NCBI GenBank assembly: GCA_900553965.1
Contig: USFX01000033.1
Coordinates: 1 to 17,065, forward strand
Length of the DNA stretch: 17,065 nt
Reading direction: 5' to 3'
Source of the DNA: an uncultured Prevotella sp.
GTDB taxonomy: Bacteria; Bacteroidota; Bacteroidia; Bacteroidales; Bacteroidaceae
Below, in pieces: positions 8,616 through 16,092 of the stretch. A model generated the notes under the pieces. The model did no database searches. It was not told the origin of the DNA and worked only from the letters and a program-made list of their open reading frames with translations. Numbering within the stretch: position 1 is the stretch's first letter; each line of letters begins with the position of its first letter. The translations under genes and the position numbers were made by a program.

Positions 8616-9788
8616 ATGAAAAAGATCATATTTATATTCACCTTCGCGCTCGGCATGCTCACCTCCTGCTCGGATGTGGAGTTTGAAGAGACAAACTTCT
8701 CGGAAGCCGTGAGCAATCTGAGGGTTGAGCGCGCTGACGGCAGCCGTCTCGTGACACTCCGCTGGAACAACCCTACAGCCGGAGGACAATCGGGCATTCA
8801 GATTATCAAGAACAATACCGACATCAACAATATCGACGAGGTTGTCGACTTCTACACAATCAAGAAAGCCCCGGTGAACGTCGATGTGGCCTACACCGTC
8901 AAAGCGCGCTATGAAGACGGTCGTGTGTCGCAGGGACAGACCGTAAGGTTCAATATCGCATACGAGCAAAACAAGAGCGGCAACCTGATCGCTATGCTCG
9001 TCGCTGATGACTATACAGCGTCTGACGACGAGAAAGACGCCGTGGAATGGTTCAAGAACACGTATGTGACAACGGGACGCGGTGTCCTGATAACACCGGC
9101 GACAATCGACGAACTCGACGCGGAGAAACAAGCCGCATGCTGGGTGATGTGCGACCGCATAGGCGTGGAGAAAGGCTGGCAGAACCTGCCGGGCAATCTG
9201 GCCGCAGCCTCAACCATAGACGCACTGAAAGCTTTCGCTGCCGACGGCGGCAATCTCCTGCTCACCAATCACGCCACACAGCTCACGGCCGGTATCGGAC
9301 GCATAGCCGAGGCTTACGCACCGGGTATCTTCGGCAACGGCGAAGGCGGACAGAACAACGACGTCTGGGGCGTACAGCCGGTGATAGGCAACGCCGAAGG
9401 ACAGATTTACGACCATTCGGGACATAGCATCTACCGCGGCATGAACTTCGTTTCCGGACTTTATGAGCGCAGCATCTACACTTTCGAGGGAGCGGGAATA
9501 AAGGGAGACCACAACTGTATGTGGGACCTCAACGCCTACGGATTCGCCCCGGCTCCTAACGTTGTGAAGACGTGGGAGGACATGACCAACTCCCATGTGC
9601 TCGGAACGTGGAACCACGTCGTCGACTACTGTTGCGCCGGCATCGTCGATTTCGACCCGACAACGACCTTCGCCGGTCGCGTGCTGGCCGTGGGATTGGC
9701 TTCGTATGAGTGGAACACCGGCGGTGTGAACGAATACCGCGGTCAGTTGGAGCGTTTCACAAGCAACTGTATTGAATATCTGAAATAA
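8616..9788 (+). CDS. DUF4960 surface glycan-binding lipoprotein (BT1761-like, SusE position)
   Basis: The 390-residue protein has a lipoprotein signal (MKKIIFIFTFALGMLTSC) with Cys18 as the lipidation site, followed by an acidic stretch (SDVEFEE). An N-terminal fibronectin-III-like region follows (about 30-110; LRVERADGSRLVTLRWNNP... VAYTVKARYEDGRVS). The remainder resembles DUF4960 (NLIAMLVADDYTASDDEKDAVEWF and GGNLLLTNHATQL). DUF4960 is known from the B. thetaiotaomicron levan-binding protein BT1761, which occupies the same position after susD. It probably holds levan at the surface without cutting it. No catalytic residues are evident. This gene is the best evidence in the window for levan, rather than inulin, as substrate. 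Confidence 0.85.
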   Translation: MKKIIFIFTFALGMLTSCSDVEFEETNFSEAVSNLRVERADGSRLVTLRWNNPTAGGQSGIQIIKNNTDINNIDEVVDFYTIKKAPVNVDVAYTVKARYEDGRVSQGQTVRFNIAYEQNKSGNLIAMLVADDYTASDDEKDAVEWFKNTYVTTGRGVLITPATIDELDAEKQAACWVMCDRIGVEKGWQNLPGNLAAASTIDALKAFAADGGNLLLTNHATQLTAGIGRIAEAYAPGIFGNGEGGQNNDVWGVQPVIGNAEGQIYDHSGHSIYRGMNFVSGLYERSIYTFEGAGIKGDHNCMWDLNAYGFAPAPNVVKTWEDMTNSHVLGTWNHVVDYCCAGIVDFDPTTTFAGRVLAVGLASYEWNTGGVNEYRGQLERFTSNCIEYLK

Positions 9789-9789
9789 C

Positions 9790-9834
9790 AAGAACGCGAC
9801 ATGCCGTACAGAATATATGGCATGTCGCGCTCTT
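9790..9834 (+). terminator. Hairpin between the surface glycan-binding lipoprotein gene and the LamG-GH32 gene
   Basis: The sequence forms a 16-position stem (9790-9805 with 9819-9834) with a single mismatch at 9794/9830. The core CGCGACATGCC pairs with GGCATGTCGCG for 11 perfect base pairs around a 13-base loop. It begins two bases after the stop codon. The bases that follow (CATTAA) are not a clear U-tract, so it may act as a partial terminator or an mRNA-stabilising 3' structure rather than a full stop. It would lower expression of the downstream GH32 gene relative to susCD. Confidence 0.6.
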
Positions 9835-9850
9835 CATTAAAACATGAAGT

Positions 9851-12217
9851 ATGATACTTAGGAAATTTCAAATGACACTGTTGGCGGCCTTATGCAGCGT
9901 CGGAGCCCGCTCTCAGAATGTCGCCGCGCGTTTCGACATGACGCTTACGGATGGCGGAAACATAACAGAAACGGTTTCGCTGAAACAGTATCCCGTAAGC
10001 TCGGAACTGCCGGCGTTCACCGTTGACGGCATCAATGGCGCAGCCCTGCGCTTCGACGGATATTCAAACTATGTGAAAGCTCAAATCAGCAAAGATGCGT
10101 TAAGCACAGAAGCACTAACCATAAACATCATTCTCTCTGCCGAGACCTATCCCATGATGAACACCGCCGAAGCAGAGACGACTCCAAGTTATGCCACGGT
10201 TTGCGGCAATCTTGACGAAACGGCGAAACAAGGATTTGCCCTGCAACTGTCTTCGCAAGGTGACATACGCTTCGTCTTTAGTTCCGAATATGCCAAAGGA
10301 TACATCTTCACCATCAACGGAAACGAGAAAATGGCATGCGGAAGATGGAACATGGTGACTGTGACGCTTGACAAGGCGGCCAATACGGCCATAATGTATC
10401 TCAACGGAACGTCGATAGGAACATGCCGGATGAGCCGTTCAAATATTGTACATTCCTCAGCGGACTTCTATATCGGTAAGGACATGGCCGACAAGACTTC
10501 CGGCGGGTATCTGATCAATACCTTTTGCGGACTGATAGATGACATCTCCATATATAACAATGTGATGACTGCAGACCAGGTGGCTGGTCTAATGCCCGGC
10601 AATATCACTGTTGTCAGACCGGACTTCGTCTATCCGGAGTCCCGCTATTCCGAAGATCTGTGGCGGCCCAAATACCACGGGATGCCGTCAGGGGGATGGA
10701 CGAACGAATGTCACGGTATGGCATACAGCAGCGGACGCTGGCACCTGTTTTTCCAGAAAAACGCCAACGGACCGTATATGGCACGGCTGCACTGGGGGCA
10801 TATTTCTTCGGAAAACCTTTATAAATGGCACGAAGAACCCATCGCCCTGCGTCCCGGAGAGTCCTACGACATCAAGGGCTGTTGGAGTGGAGCCGTGTTT
10901 ACGGACAATACCGTTACGGGAGGAGAACGTCCGGGCATCATTTATACGGCTGTTGACAACGCAAGAGCCGTGATAGCGATGGCCACCGCAACGGATGACC
11001 AGCTGGCCGGCTGGACCAAAAGCACTCATAATCCCATCATCGACGGGCGGCCGGCCGGATTGTCAGATGACTTCCGCGACCCTTACTTCTTCACTTCCGG
11101 CGACGACAAATATATTATTGTAGGAACAAGCAAGGACGGCATCGGAGCATGCACCCTGCACAAATATCAGAACGGCAGGTGGTCAAACGACGGCAGCACG
11201 TTCTTCAGAGGAACAAACGCCACGGTTCACGGCACGTTTTGGGAGATGCCGAACGTGACAGATATGGGAAACGGCAAATGGCTCTTCACGTGTACGCCGC
11301 TCAACACCGGTTCGGGGGTACGCACGCTCTGCTGGGTTGGAACAATCTCCACGGATGGGACATTCACACCGGACAAGGCTCTGCCGGAGTATCTGGAGAT
11401 GGGCGGTATCAGCAAAGACGGCTACGGGCTGCTGTCGCCCACCATATACCGACATGACAACAAGACCATACTTTTGGGGATTGTTCCCGACAAATTGCCT
11501 TCCGATGTCAACAGGCGTATGGGCTGGGCTCACACATATTCTCTCCCACGCGAAATCAGCCTGTCCGCTGACGGCAGTCTCATACAGAAGCCCTATAGCG
11601 GACTGACCGCCATGCGGACTGCTGTCATGACGGAAAAGGCCATTACGCTCAGCGGAACGGAGTCGCTCGCTCCTGTTTCCGGACGTCAGATAGAGTTGAT
11701 GGGAAAGTTTACGGTTGATAAGGGCAGTGTCGGTTTCAACTTTTTGAAGAATGGCAGCAAGAAAGCCTCGCTGACATACAGTACGGAAAGCGGAATGCTC
11801 ACGCTCGATCTGACGCAACTTGACCGTCAGGTCAATGACGGCGTTTACGGAGGCATCTATTCGGTCGCACTGCCTGAAAAGCCGAAAAGCGGAGAGTTGC
11901 TCACACTCCACGTATATGTCGACGGCTCGATTGCCGACATATTTGTCAACGAACGCTGGGCCTATTCCGTAAGACTGTTTCCCACTGACGCCACGGGCGT
12001 AGAGGCAGAAGCGTTTGCCACAATGCCTGTGAAGGCCGACATAAAGGCATGGACGCTCGATCCGGAGCAGAATCAGGCCGCCGGCATCAGGAACATCCGT
12101 ATGTATCCTGCGTCCGGACACGATTCGGAAATATACAACATCAAAGGCCAACGACTTACGCACATACCACACAACGGTATATACGTAAGAAACGGAAAGA
12201 AACTTTATGCTCGCTGA
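9851..12217 (+). CDS. Secreted LamG plus GH32-fold protein with non-canonical catalytic motif
   Basis: The 788-residue protein has a signal peptide without lipobox; translation could begin at 9851 or at the in-frame ATG at 9872. Residues about 25-225 form a LamG/concanavalin-like domain (ALRFDGYSNYVKA, GRWNMVTVTLDKAANTAIMYLNG). A GH32 five-bladed propeller and C-terminal beta-sandwich follow. Motifs include GGWTNECHG, with Glu286 where the family has the nucleophile Asp of WMNDPNG. DFRDP has the conserved Asp410, and FWEMP has Glu465 in the acid/base position. The C-terminus (IYNIKGQR... GIYVRNGKKLYAR) resembles the short tails on secreted Prevotella/Muribaculaceae proteins and may be a secretion or sorting signal. 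It may be a surface fructan hydrolase of unusual type or a fructan-binding protein. It overlaps the next gene by 11 bases. Confidence 0.85.
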   Translation: MILRKFQMTLLAALCSVGARSQNVAARFDMTLTDGGNITETVSLKQYPVSSELPAFTVDGINGAALRFDGYSNYVKAQISKDALSTEALTINIILSAETYPMMNTAEAETTPSYATVCGNLDETAKQGFALQLSSQGDIRFVFSSEYAKGYIFTINGNEKMACGRWNMVTVTLDKAANTAIMYLNGTSIGTCRMSRSNIVHSSADFYIGKDMADKTSGGYLINTFCGLIDDISIYNNVMTADQVAGLMPGNITVVRPDFVYPESRYSEDLWRPKYHGMPSGGWTNECHGMAYSSGRWHLFFQKNANGPYMARLHWGHISSENLYKWHEEPIALRPGESYDIKGCWSGAVFTDNTVTGGERPGIIYTAVDNARAVIAMATATDDQLAGWTKSTHNPIIDGRPAGLSDDFRDPYFFTSGDDKYIIVGTSKDGIGACTLHKYQNGRWSNDGSTFFRGTNATVHGTFWEMPNVTDMGNGKWLFTCTPLNTGSGVRTLCWVGTISTDGTFTPDKALPEYLEMGGISKDGYGLLSPTIYRHDNKTILLGIVPDKLPSDVNRRMGWAHTYSLPREISLSADGSLIQKPYSGLTAMRTAVMTEKAITLSGTESLAPVSGRQIELMGKFTVDKGSVGFNFLKNGSKKASLTYSTESGMLTLDLTQLDRQVNDGVYGGIYSVALPEKPKSGELLTLHVYVDGSIADIFVNERWAYSVRLFPTDATGVEAEAFATMPVKADIKAWTLDPEQNQAAGIRNIRMYPASGHDSEIYNIKGQRLTHIPHNGIYVRNGKKLYAR

Positions 12218-12821
12218 CAGTCTTGTCCATATCGGCATGGCCGTTCTTTCGCTTGGCACCATACATGAGGCTGACGGCACTCAGGAACGCCCGTTCCTTC
12301 TATACAACGCGGGAGGCTCAGACATCACGCTCGTACAGGGATATACTTCCTGCGGCTGTACTACACTGCTGTTTGATAAGGACGTCACATTGTCCCCTGG
12401 CGACACGACATGTGTCACGCTGAGATTCAATCCTCAGGGAAAAGAGGGGGAATTCTACGAAAGCGGAACCGTAGTCTATGAAAACGGACACGGGCGTCGC
12501 CGCATACAGATAGCGATGGAAGGCGACTGCATTGCGTCAGAAGAGACTCTGATGCGCCGTTTTCCCGTCCGCGTCTCGGATAACCTCCGGTTGTCGGCTG
12601 ACAAATTCGATGTCGGGATTATAAATACGGGCGCATCCCGTCAGTTGTCGGTCGTTGTCCTGCACCGTGATGATGCTGACCGGCAGGAACTCATACCCAT
12701 AACATTTACAGCCACTCCGGAACTTGGCAAAGGATTACACCACGTAAAGCATCCCGTAACTGTAACGGGGAAAGACGGTGAACACTCCTTCACCATTACG
12801 GTGGATGTCATAATAAGATAA
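12207..12821 (+). CDS. DUF1573-domain protein overlapping the LamG-GH32 gene
   Basis: The 204-residue protein shows a DUF1573 Ig-like domain at its N-terminus: LGTIHEADGTQERPFLLYN followed by YTSCGCT and LSPGDTTCVTLRFNPQGKEG. A second beta-rich region follows (about 115-204). DUF1573 proteins are common in Bacteroidota, usually exported, and of unknown function; the Cys-Gly-Cys is their hallmark. Its start codon lies inside the end of the preceding gene (ATG 12207, upstream stop 12215-12217), which suggests translational coupling. No signal peptide or lipobox is visible: the protein opens directly into the first domain strand (MLADSLVHIGMAVLSLGTI). Its location is therefore uncertain, and it may be a cut-down version. 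Its role in fructan use is unknown. Confidence 0.75.
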   Translation: MLADSLVHIGMAVLSLGTIHEADGTQERPFLLYNAGGSDITLVQGYTSCGCTTLLFDKDVTLSPGDTTCVTLRFNPQGKEGEFYESGTVVYENGHGRRRIQIAMEGDCIASEETLMRRFPVRVSDNLRLSADKFDVGIINTGASRQLSVVVLHRDDADRQELIPITFTATPELGKGLHHVKHPVTVTGKDGEHSFTITVDVIIR

Positions 12822-12838
12822 AACGAACATATAATACG

Positions 12839-12917
12839 AAAAATGTTTCCGTGAACGATTTATCACATCATTTGAAACATTATTTATATATAAAAGGACA
12901 TCGCATGAGTAACTTTG
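12839..12917 (+). promoter_or_regulatory. Predicted activator site and promoter of the GH32-permease-fructokinase operon
   Basis: TGAACGATT (12852-12860) and TGAAACATT (12873-12881) repeat with a 21-bp period. The -7 box TAACTTTG is at 12910-12917. Spacing from first TGAA to -7 box is 58 bases, exactly as upstream of susC. Flanking bases also match: AAAAATGTT before the first half-site, and ATCAT(C/T)TGAAA around the second. No -33 TTTG is at the expected distance. The gap 12822-12964 holds only this promoter and an A-rich leader before the ATG at 12965. Confidence 0.65.
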
Positions 12918-12964
12918 CAACAAGTGTTAAGTGAATAACAAACCTAAAACAATAAAAAAAGACT

Positions 12965-14737
12965 ATGAACATCAAATGTATAATCATCACCGCCGCACTG
13001 TCCGCTGCTCTCATGACCGCCGCGGCTCAGACCGCAGGAGAGACAATGTTCCTCAGCGGCTCCCACGCAATGGTGAGGGCGGACCGCACCGCCCGCTACA
13101 TGCTGCTGCCCGTGGAGGAGAAGGCCGAAATATGCAATCTCCGCGTGCTGGCCGACAACGTCCCCGTACAGTCCATGAACGTGCGGATGGCCGTAGACCA
13201 TATCGACTATTATGTGCCGCTCGACCTGTCACAGTATAAGGACCGGCACGTGGTGGTCGACATCCACAGCAACGGCAACGGACGCAACGAGGGCGCGCTG
13301 CGCGAATTTGCGTGCTGGAAGGCGATAAAATATTCCGATACGTTCGACACCGAGAACCGCGAGCACTACCGTCCGGCCTGTCATCACACGCCGCCCTACG
13401 GCTGGATGAACGACCCCAACGGCATGTTCTATAAGGACGGCGAGTGGCATCTCTACTATCAATACAACCCCTATGGCTCGCAGTGGGAGAACATGCACTG
13501 GCGCCACTCCGTCAGCCGCGACCTCGTGACGTGGCAGGACCGTGGCGTGGCTCTCTCGCCCGACGGGCTGGGCACCGTCTTCAGCGGCTCATGCGTCGTT
13601 GACCATGACAATACGGCGGGCTTCGGACGCGGCGCCGTCGTGGCCTTCTACACCTCGGCCGGCGAGAACCAGACGCAAAGCCTGGCATACAGCACTGACG
13701 GCGGACAGACGTTCACGAAGTATGCCGGCAATCCCATCATCACGGCCTCCGTGCCCGACTTCCGCGACCCGCACGTGTTCCGCCACGAGGAAACGGGCCG
13801 CTGGATAATGATTCTGGCCGCCGGTCAGGAGATGAACATCTACTCGTCGGCCAATCTGAAGGACTGGACTTACGAAAGCTCGTTCGGCCACGGCTACGGC
13901 AATCACGACGGCGTGTGGGAGTGTCCCGACCTGATGGAGCTGCCCGTTAGCGGCACGGGAGAGAAGAAGTGGGTGCTTCTGTGCAACATCAACCCCGGCG
14001 GACCGTTCGGCGGTTCGGCCACGCAATACTTCACCGGCACGTTCGACGGCCACCGCTTCACCTGCGAGTCGGCGCCGGAGGTGACCAAATGGATGGACTA
14101 CGGCAAGGACCACTACGCCACCGTGACGTTTGACAACGCGCCCGACGGCCGCCGCGTGGCCATCGGTTGGATGAGCAACTGGCAGTATGCCAACCAACTG
14201 CCTACGATGCAGTACCGCAGCGCCAACACCATCGCCCGCGACCTCGGTCTCTTCACCGACAGCGGCGAGACTTATCTCAGCTCCACTCCATCGCCGGAGA
14301 TGACGGCGGCCCGGGGAAGGGTGCTCGCCCGGCGGTCAACGGCCCGCCGCAGGACATTCGCCGCCGGCGACGGAGCCTGTGAAATCGCTGTCGACTTCAT
14401 ATCTTCAATACGCAAACCACTGGCAATAACACTACTGAACACCAAGGGCGAGAAGGTCGTGATGACCTACGACCCTGCCGCGAGCACATTCTCGATGGAC
14501 CGCACCGCGAGCGGACAGACCGGCTTCAGCGACGCTTTCCCCGTCGTGACGACGGCCCCGGTCCGTGGCGGACAGATGCGCTCGCTGCGCATCTTCACCG
14601 ACCGCTGCAGCATCGAGGCCTTCGACGGCGAGGGCCGCGTGGCCATGACGAACCTCGTCTTCCCGTCAGAGCCTTACAACACGGTGACGGTGAGCGGAGG
14701 CAAGGCCGCCACGACCGTATATGCCGTGGGCAGGTGA
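12965..14737 (+). CDS. Secreted GH32 beta-fructosidase / levanase, canonical active site
   Basis: The 590-residue protein has a signal peptide (MNIKCIIITAALSAALMTAAAQ) with no lipobox, so it is probably periplasmic. A short N-terminal region (about 25-130) precedes the GH32 propeller. All three catalytic motifs are intact: HHTPPYGWMNDPNG with nucleophile Asp150, DFRDPHVF with transition-state stabiliser Asp268, and VWECPDL with acid/base Glu319. The C-terminal beta-sandwich ends SLRIFTDRCSIEAFDGEGRVAMTN, typical of levanases and exo-fructosidases. It likely releases fructose from imported levan oligosaccharides, like the GH32 enzymes of the B. thetaiotaomicron levan locus; exo versus endo action cannot be decided by eye. 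Its own promoter lies upstream. The permease gene follows after 77 bases with no strong terminator, so the two are probably cotranscribed. Confidence 0.94.
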   Translation: MNIKCIIITAALSAALMTAAAQTAGETMFLSGSHAMVRADRTARYMLLPVEEKAEICNLRVLADNVPVQSMNVRMAVDHIDYYVPLDLSQYKDRHVVVDIHSNGNGRNEGALREFACWKAIKYSDTFDTENREHYRPACHHTPPYGWMNDPNGMFYKDGEWHLYYQYNPYGSQWENMHWRHSVSRDLVTWQDRGVALSPDGLGTVFSGSCVVDHDNTAGFGRGAVVAFYTSAGENQTQSLAYSTDGGQTFTKYAGNPIITASVPDFRDPHVFRHEETGRWIMILAAGQEMNIYSSANLKDWTYESSFGHGYGNHDGVWECPDLMELPVSGTGEKKWVLLCNINPGGPFGGSATQYFTGTFDGHRFTCESAPEVTKWMDYGKDHYATVTFDNAPDGRRVAIGWMSNWQYANQLPTMQYRSANTIARDLGLFTDSGETYLSSTPSPEMTAARGRVLARRSTARRRTFAAGDGACEIAVDFISSIRKPLAITLLNTKGEKVVMTYDPAASTFSMDRTASGQTGFSDAFPVVTTAPVRGGQMRSLRIFTDRCSIEAFDGEGRVAMTNLVFPSEPYNTVTVSGGKAATTVYAVGR

Positions 14738-14814
14738 GAGAGGTCTCTATCAAAAGACTCCCATCCTTCCCGTAATTTCCATTACTCCATCCATCCCATA
14801 AAAGAAAAAACAAT

Positions 14815-16011
14815 ATGAACAACAAATATCTGACCCTAATCCCGCTGATGCTCTGCTTCTTCGCAATGGGATTTGTCGATCTGGTAGGCATCGCCTCCAA
14901 CTACGTCAAGGCCGACCTCGGCCTGAGCGACACTGTGGCCAACGTGCTTCCGTCGCTCGTCTTCTTCTGGTTTTTGATCTTCTCCGTGCCGACGGGCATG
15001 CTCATGAACCGCATCGGACGCAAGCGCACGGTGCTGCTCTCGCTCGCCGTGACGGTCGTCTCGCTCATGGTGCCGCTTTTCAACGCTGGTTTCACGGCCA
15101 TGCTCCTGTCGTTCTCGCTGCTCGGCATCGGCAACGCCCTGATGCAGACGTCGCTCAATCCGCTCATCTCGACGGTGGTGCGCGGCGGCAATCTGGCCTC
15201 AACGCTCACCTTCGGCCAGTTCGTCAAGGCCATCGCCTCGTTCCTCGCCCCCTACATAGCCGTATGGGGAGCCACGGCGGCCATACCGTCGTTCGGCCTC
15301 GACTGGCGCGTGCTTTTCGCCATCTACCTCATCGTGGGACTGCTGGCTACACTGCTGCTCGTGGCCACACCGATAGAAGAGGAACCGCAGACGGGCCGCG
15401 CCTCGTCGATGGGCGACTGTCTGCGCCTGTTGGGACGTCCGGTTGTGCTGCTGTCGTTCATCGGCATAATGTGCCATGTGGGCATCGACGTCGGTACGAA
15501 CACCACGGCACCTAAGATTCTGATGGAGCGGCTTGGCATGTCGCTCAACGACGCCGCCTTTGCCACGAGCCTCTACTTCATCTTCCGCACCGTCGGCTGT
15601 CTGACCGGCTCGCTGCTGCTGCGCCTCATGCCCAACCGCACGTTCTTCATCGTCAGCGTAGCAATGATGGCGCTGAGCATGGCCGGACTGGCCTTCGGCA
15701 CCGACCGCCTCGTGCTCTACACGGCGATTGCCCTCGTGGGTTACGGCAATTCCAACGTCTTCTCGCTTGTCTACTCCAACGCCCTGCTCTCCGTCAGCGA
15801 CAAGCAGAACGAGGTCTCGGGCCTGATGATCATGGGCCTCTTCGGCGGCACGGTGTTCCCGCTGCTCATGGGTTTCGCCGCCGACGCCGTGGGACAGATG
15901 GGCGCCGTGGCCGTGATGGCCATAGGAGTGGTGTATCTGGGTATGGCGACAAGGGGCCTCACCCCCGACAACGGCCTCACCCCCGACCCCTCTCCAAGGA
16001 GAGGGGAGTAG
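14815..16011 (+). CDS. MFS sugar permease (FucP-type, probable fructose transporter)
   Basis: The 398-residue inner-membrane protein has about 12 hydrophobic segments. An MFS loop motif follows segment 2 (GMLMNRIGRKRTVLLSLAV), with the central cytoplasmic loop near residues 188-205 (PIEEEPQTGRASSMGD). It resembles the FucP-like permeases of Bacteroidales; the equivalent in the levan locus is BT1758, a fructose importer. Its place between GH32 and fructokinase supports fructose uptake. The last 18 residues, GLTPDNGLTPDPSPRRGE (381-398), are encoded by a REP-like repeat (15955-16008), not by permease sequence. The original C-terminus has therefore been replaced or extended, though only after the last membrane segment, so function may persist. 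The ATG at 14815 fits the first membrane segment. Confidence 0.92.
   Translation: MNNKYLTLIPLMLCFFAMGFVDLVGIASNYVKADLGLSDTVANVLPSLVFFWFLIFSVPTGMLMNRIGRKRTVLLSLAVTVVSLMVPLFNAGFTAMLLSFSLLGIGNALMQTSLNPLISTVVRGGNLASTLTFGQFVKAIASFLAPYIAVWGATAAIPSFGLDWRVLFAIYLIVGLLATLLLVATPIEEEPQTGRASSMGDCLRLLGRPVVLLSFIGIMCHVGIDVGTNTTAPKILMERLGMSLNDAAFATSLYFIFRTVGCLTGSLLLRLMPNRTFFIVSVAMMALSMAGLAFGTDRLVLYTAIALVGYGNSNVFSLVYSNALLSVSDKQNEVSGLMIMGLFGGTVFPLLMGFAADAVGQMGAVAVMAIGVVYLGMATRGLTPDNGLTPDPSPRRGE
15955..16008. repeat. REP-like hairpin repeat, copy 1, encoding the permease C-terminus
   Basis: The unit at 15973-16008 contains a GC-rich hairpin (CCCCTCTCC at 15987-15995, AA loop, GGAGAGGGG at 15998-16006) after a GGCCTCACCCCCGA tail. 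The first 15 bases of the unit are also duplicated just upstream (15955-15969, period 18). A second copy lies inverted at 16220-16257. Repeats that translate as LTPDPSPRRGE or PSPWRGVGGEA are, as far as I know, dispersed through many Bacteroidales genomes. The hairpin could also help end the permease message. Confidence 0.8.
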
Positions 16012-16092
16012 ATAGCCTCGTGTAATGGACTTATGAAAGAAACAATAAATATAACAATAGTATTACTATAACAATCCATAAAGACAACGATT

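Noticed and set aside
12209..12220. Programmed +1 frameshift fusing LamG-GH32 to DUF1573
   Set aside because: The TGA-C context is permissive, but no slippery codon or upstream stimulatory element is evident; coupling by overlap is sufficient.
11183..12280. Minus-strand open frame of 365 codons opposite the LamG-GH32 gene
   Set aside because: It is opposite a clearly coding GH32 domain, has no recognisable domain, and is a frame shadow typical of GC-rich genes.
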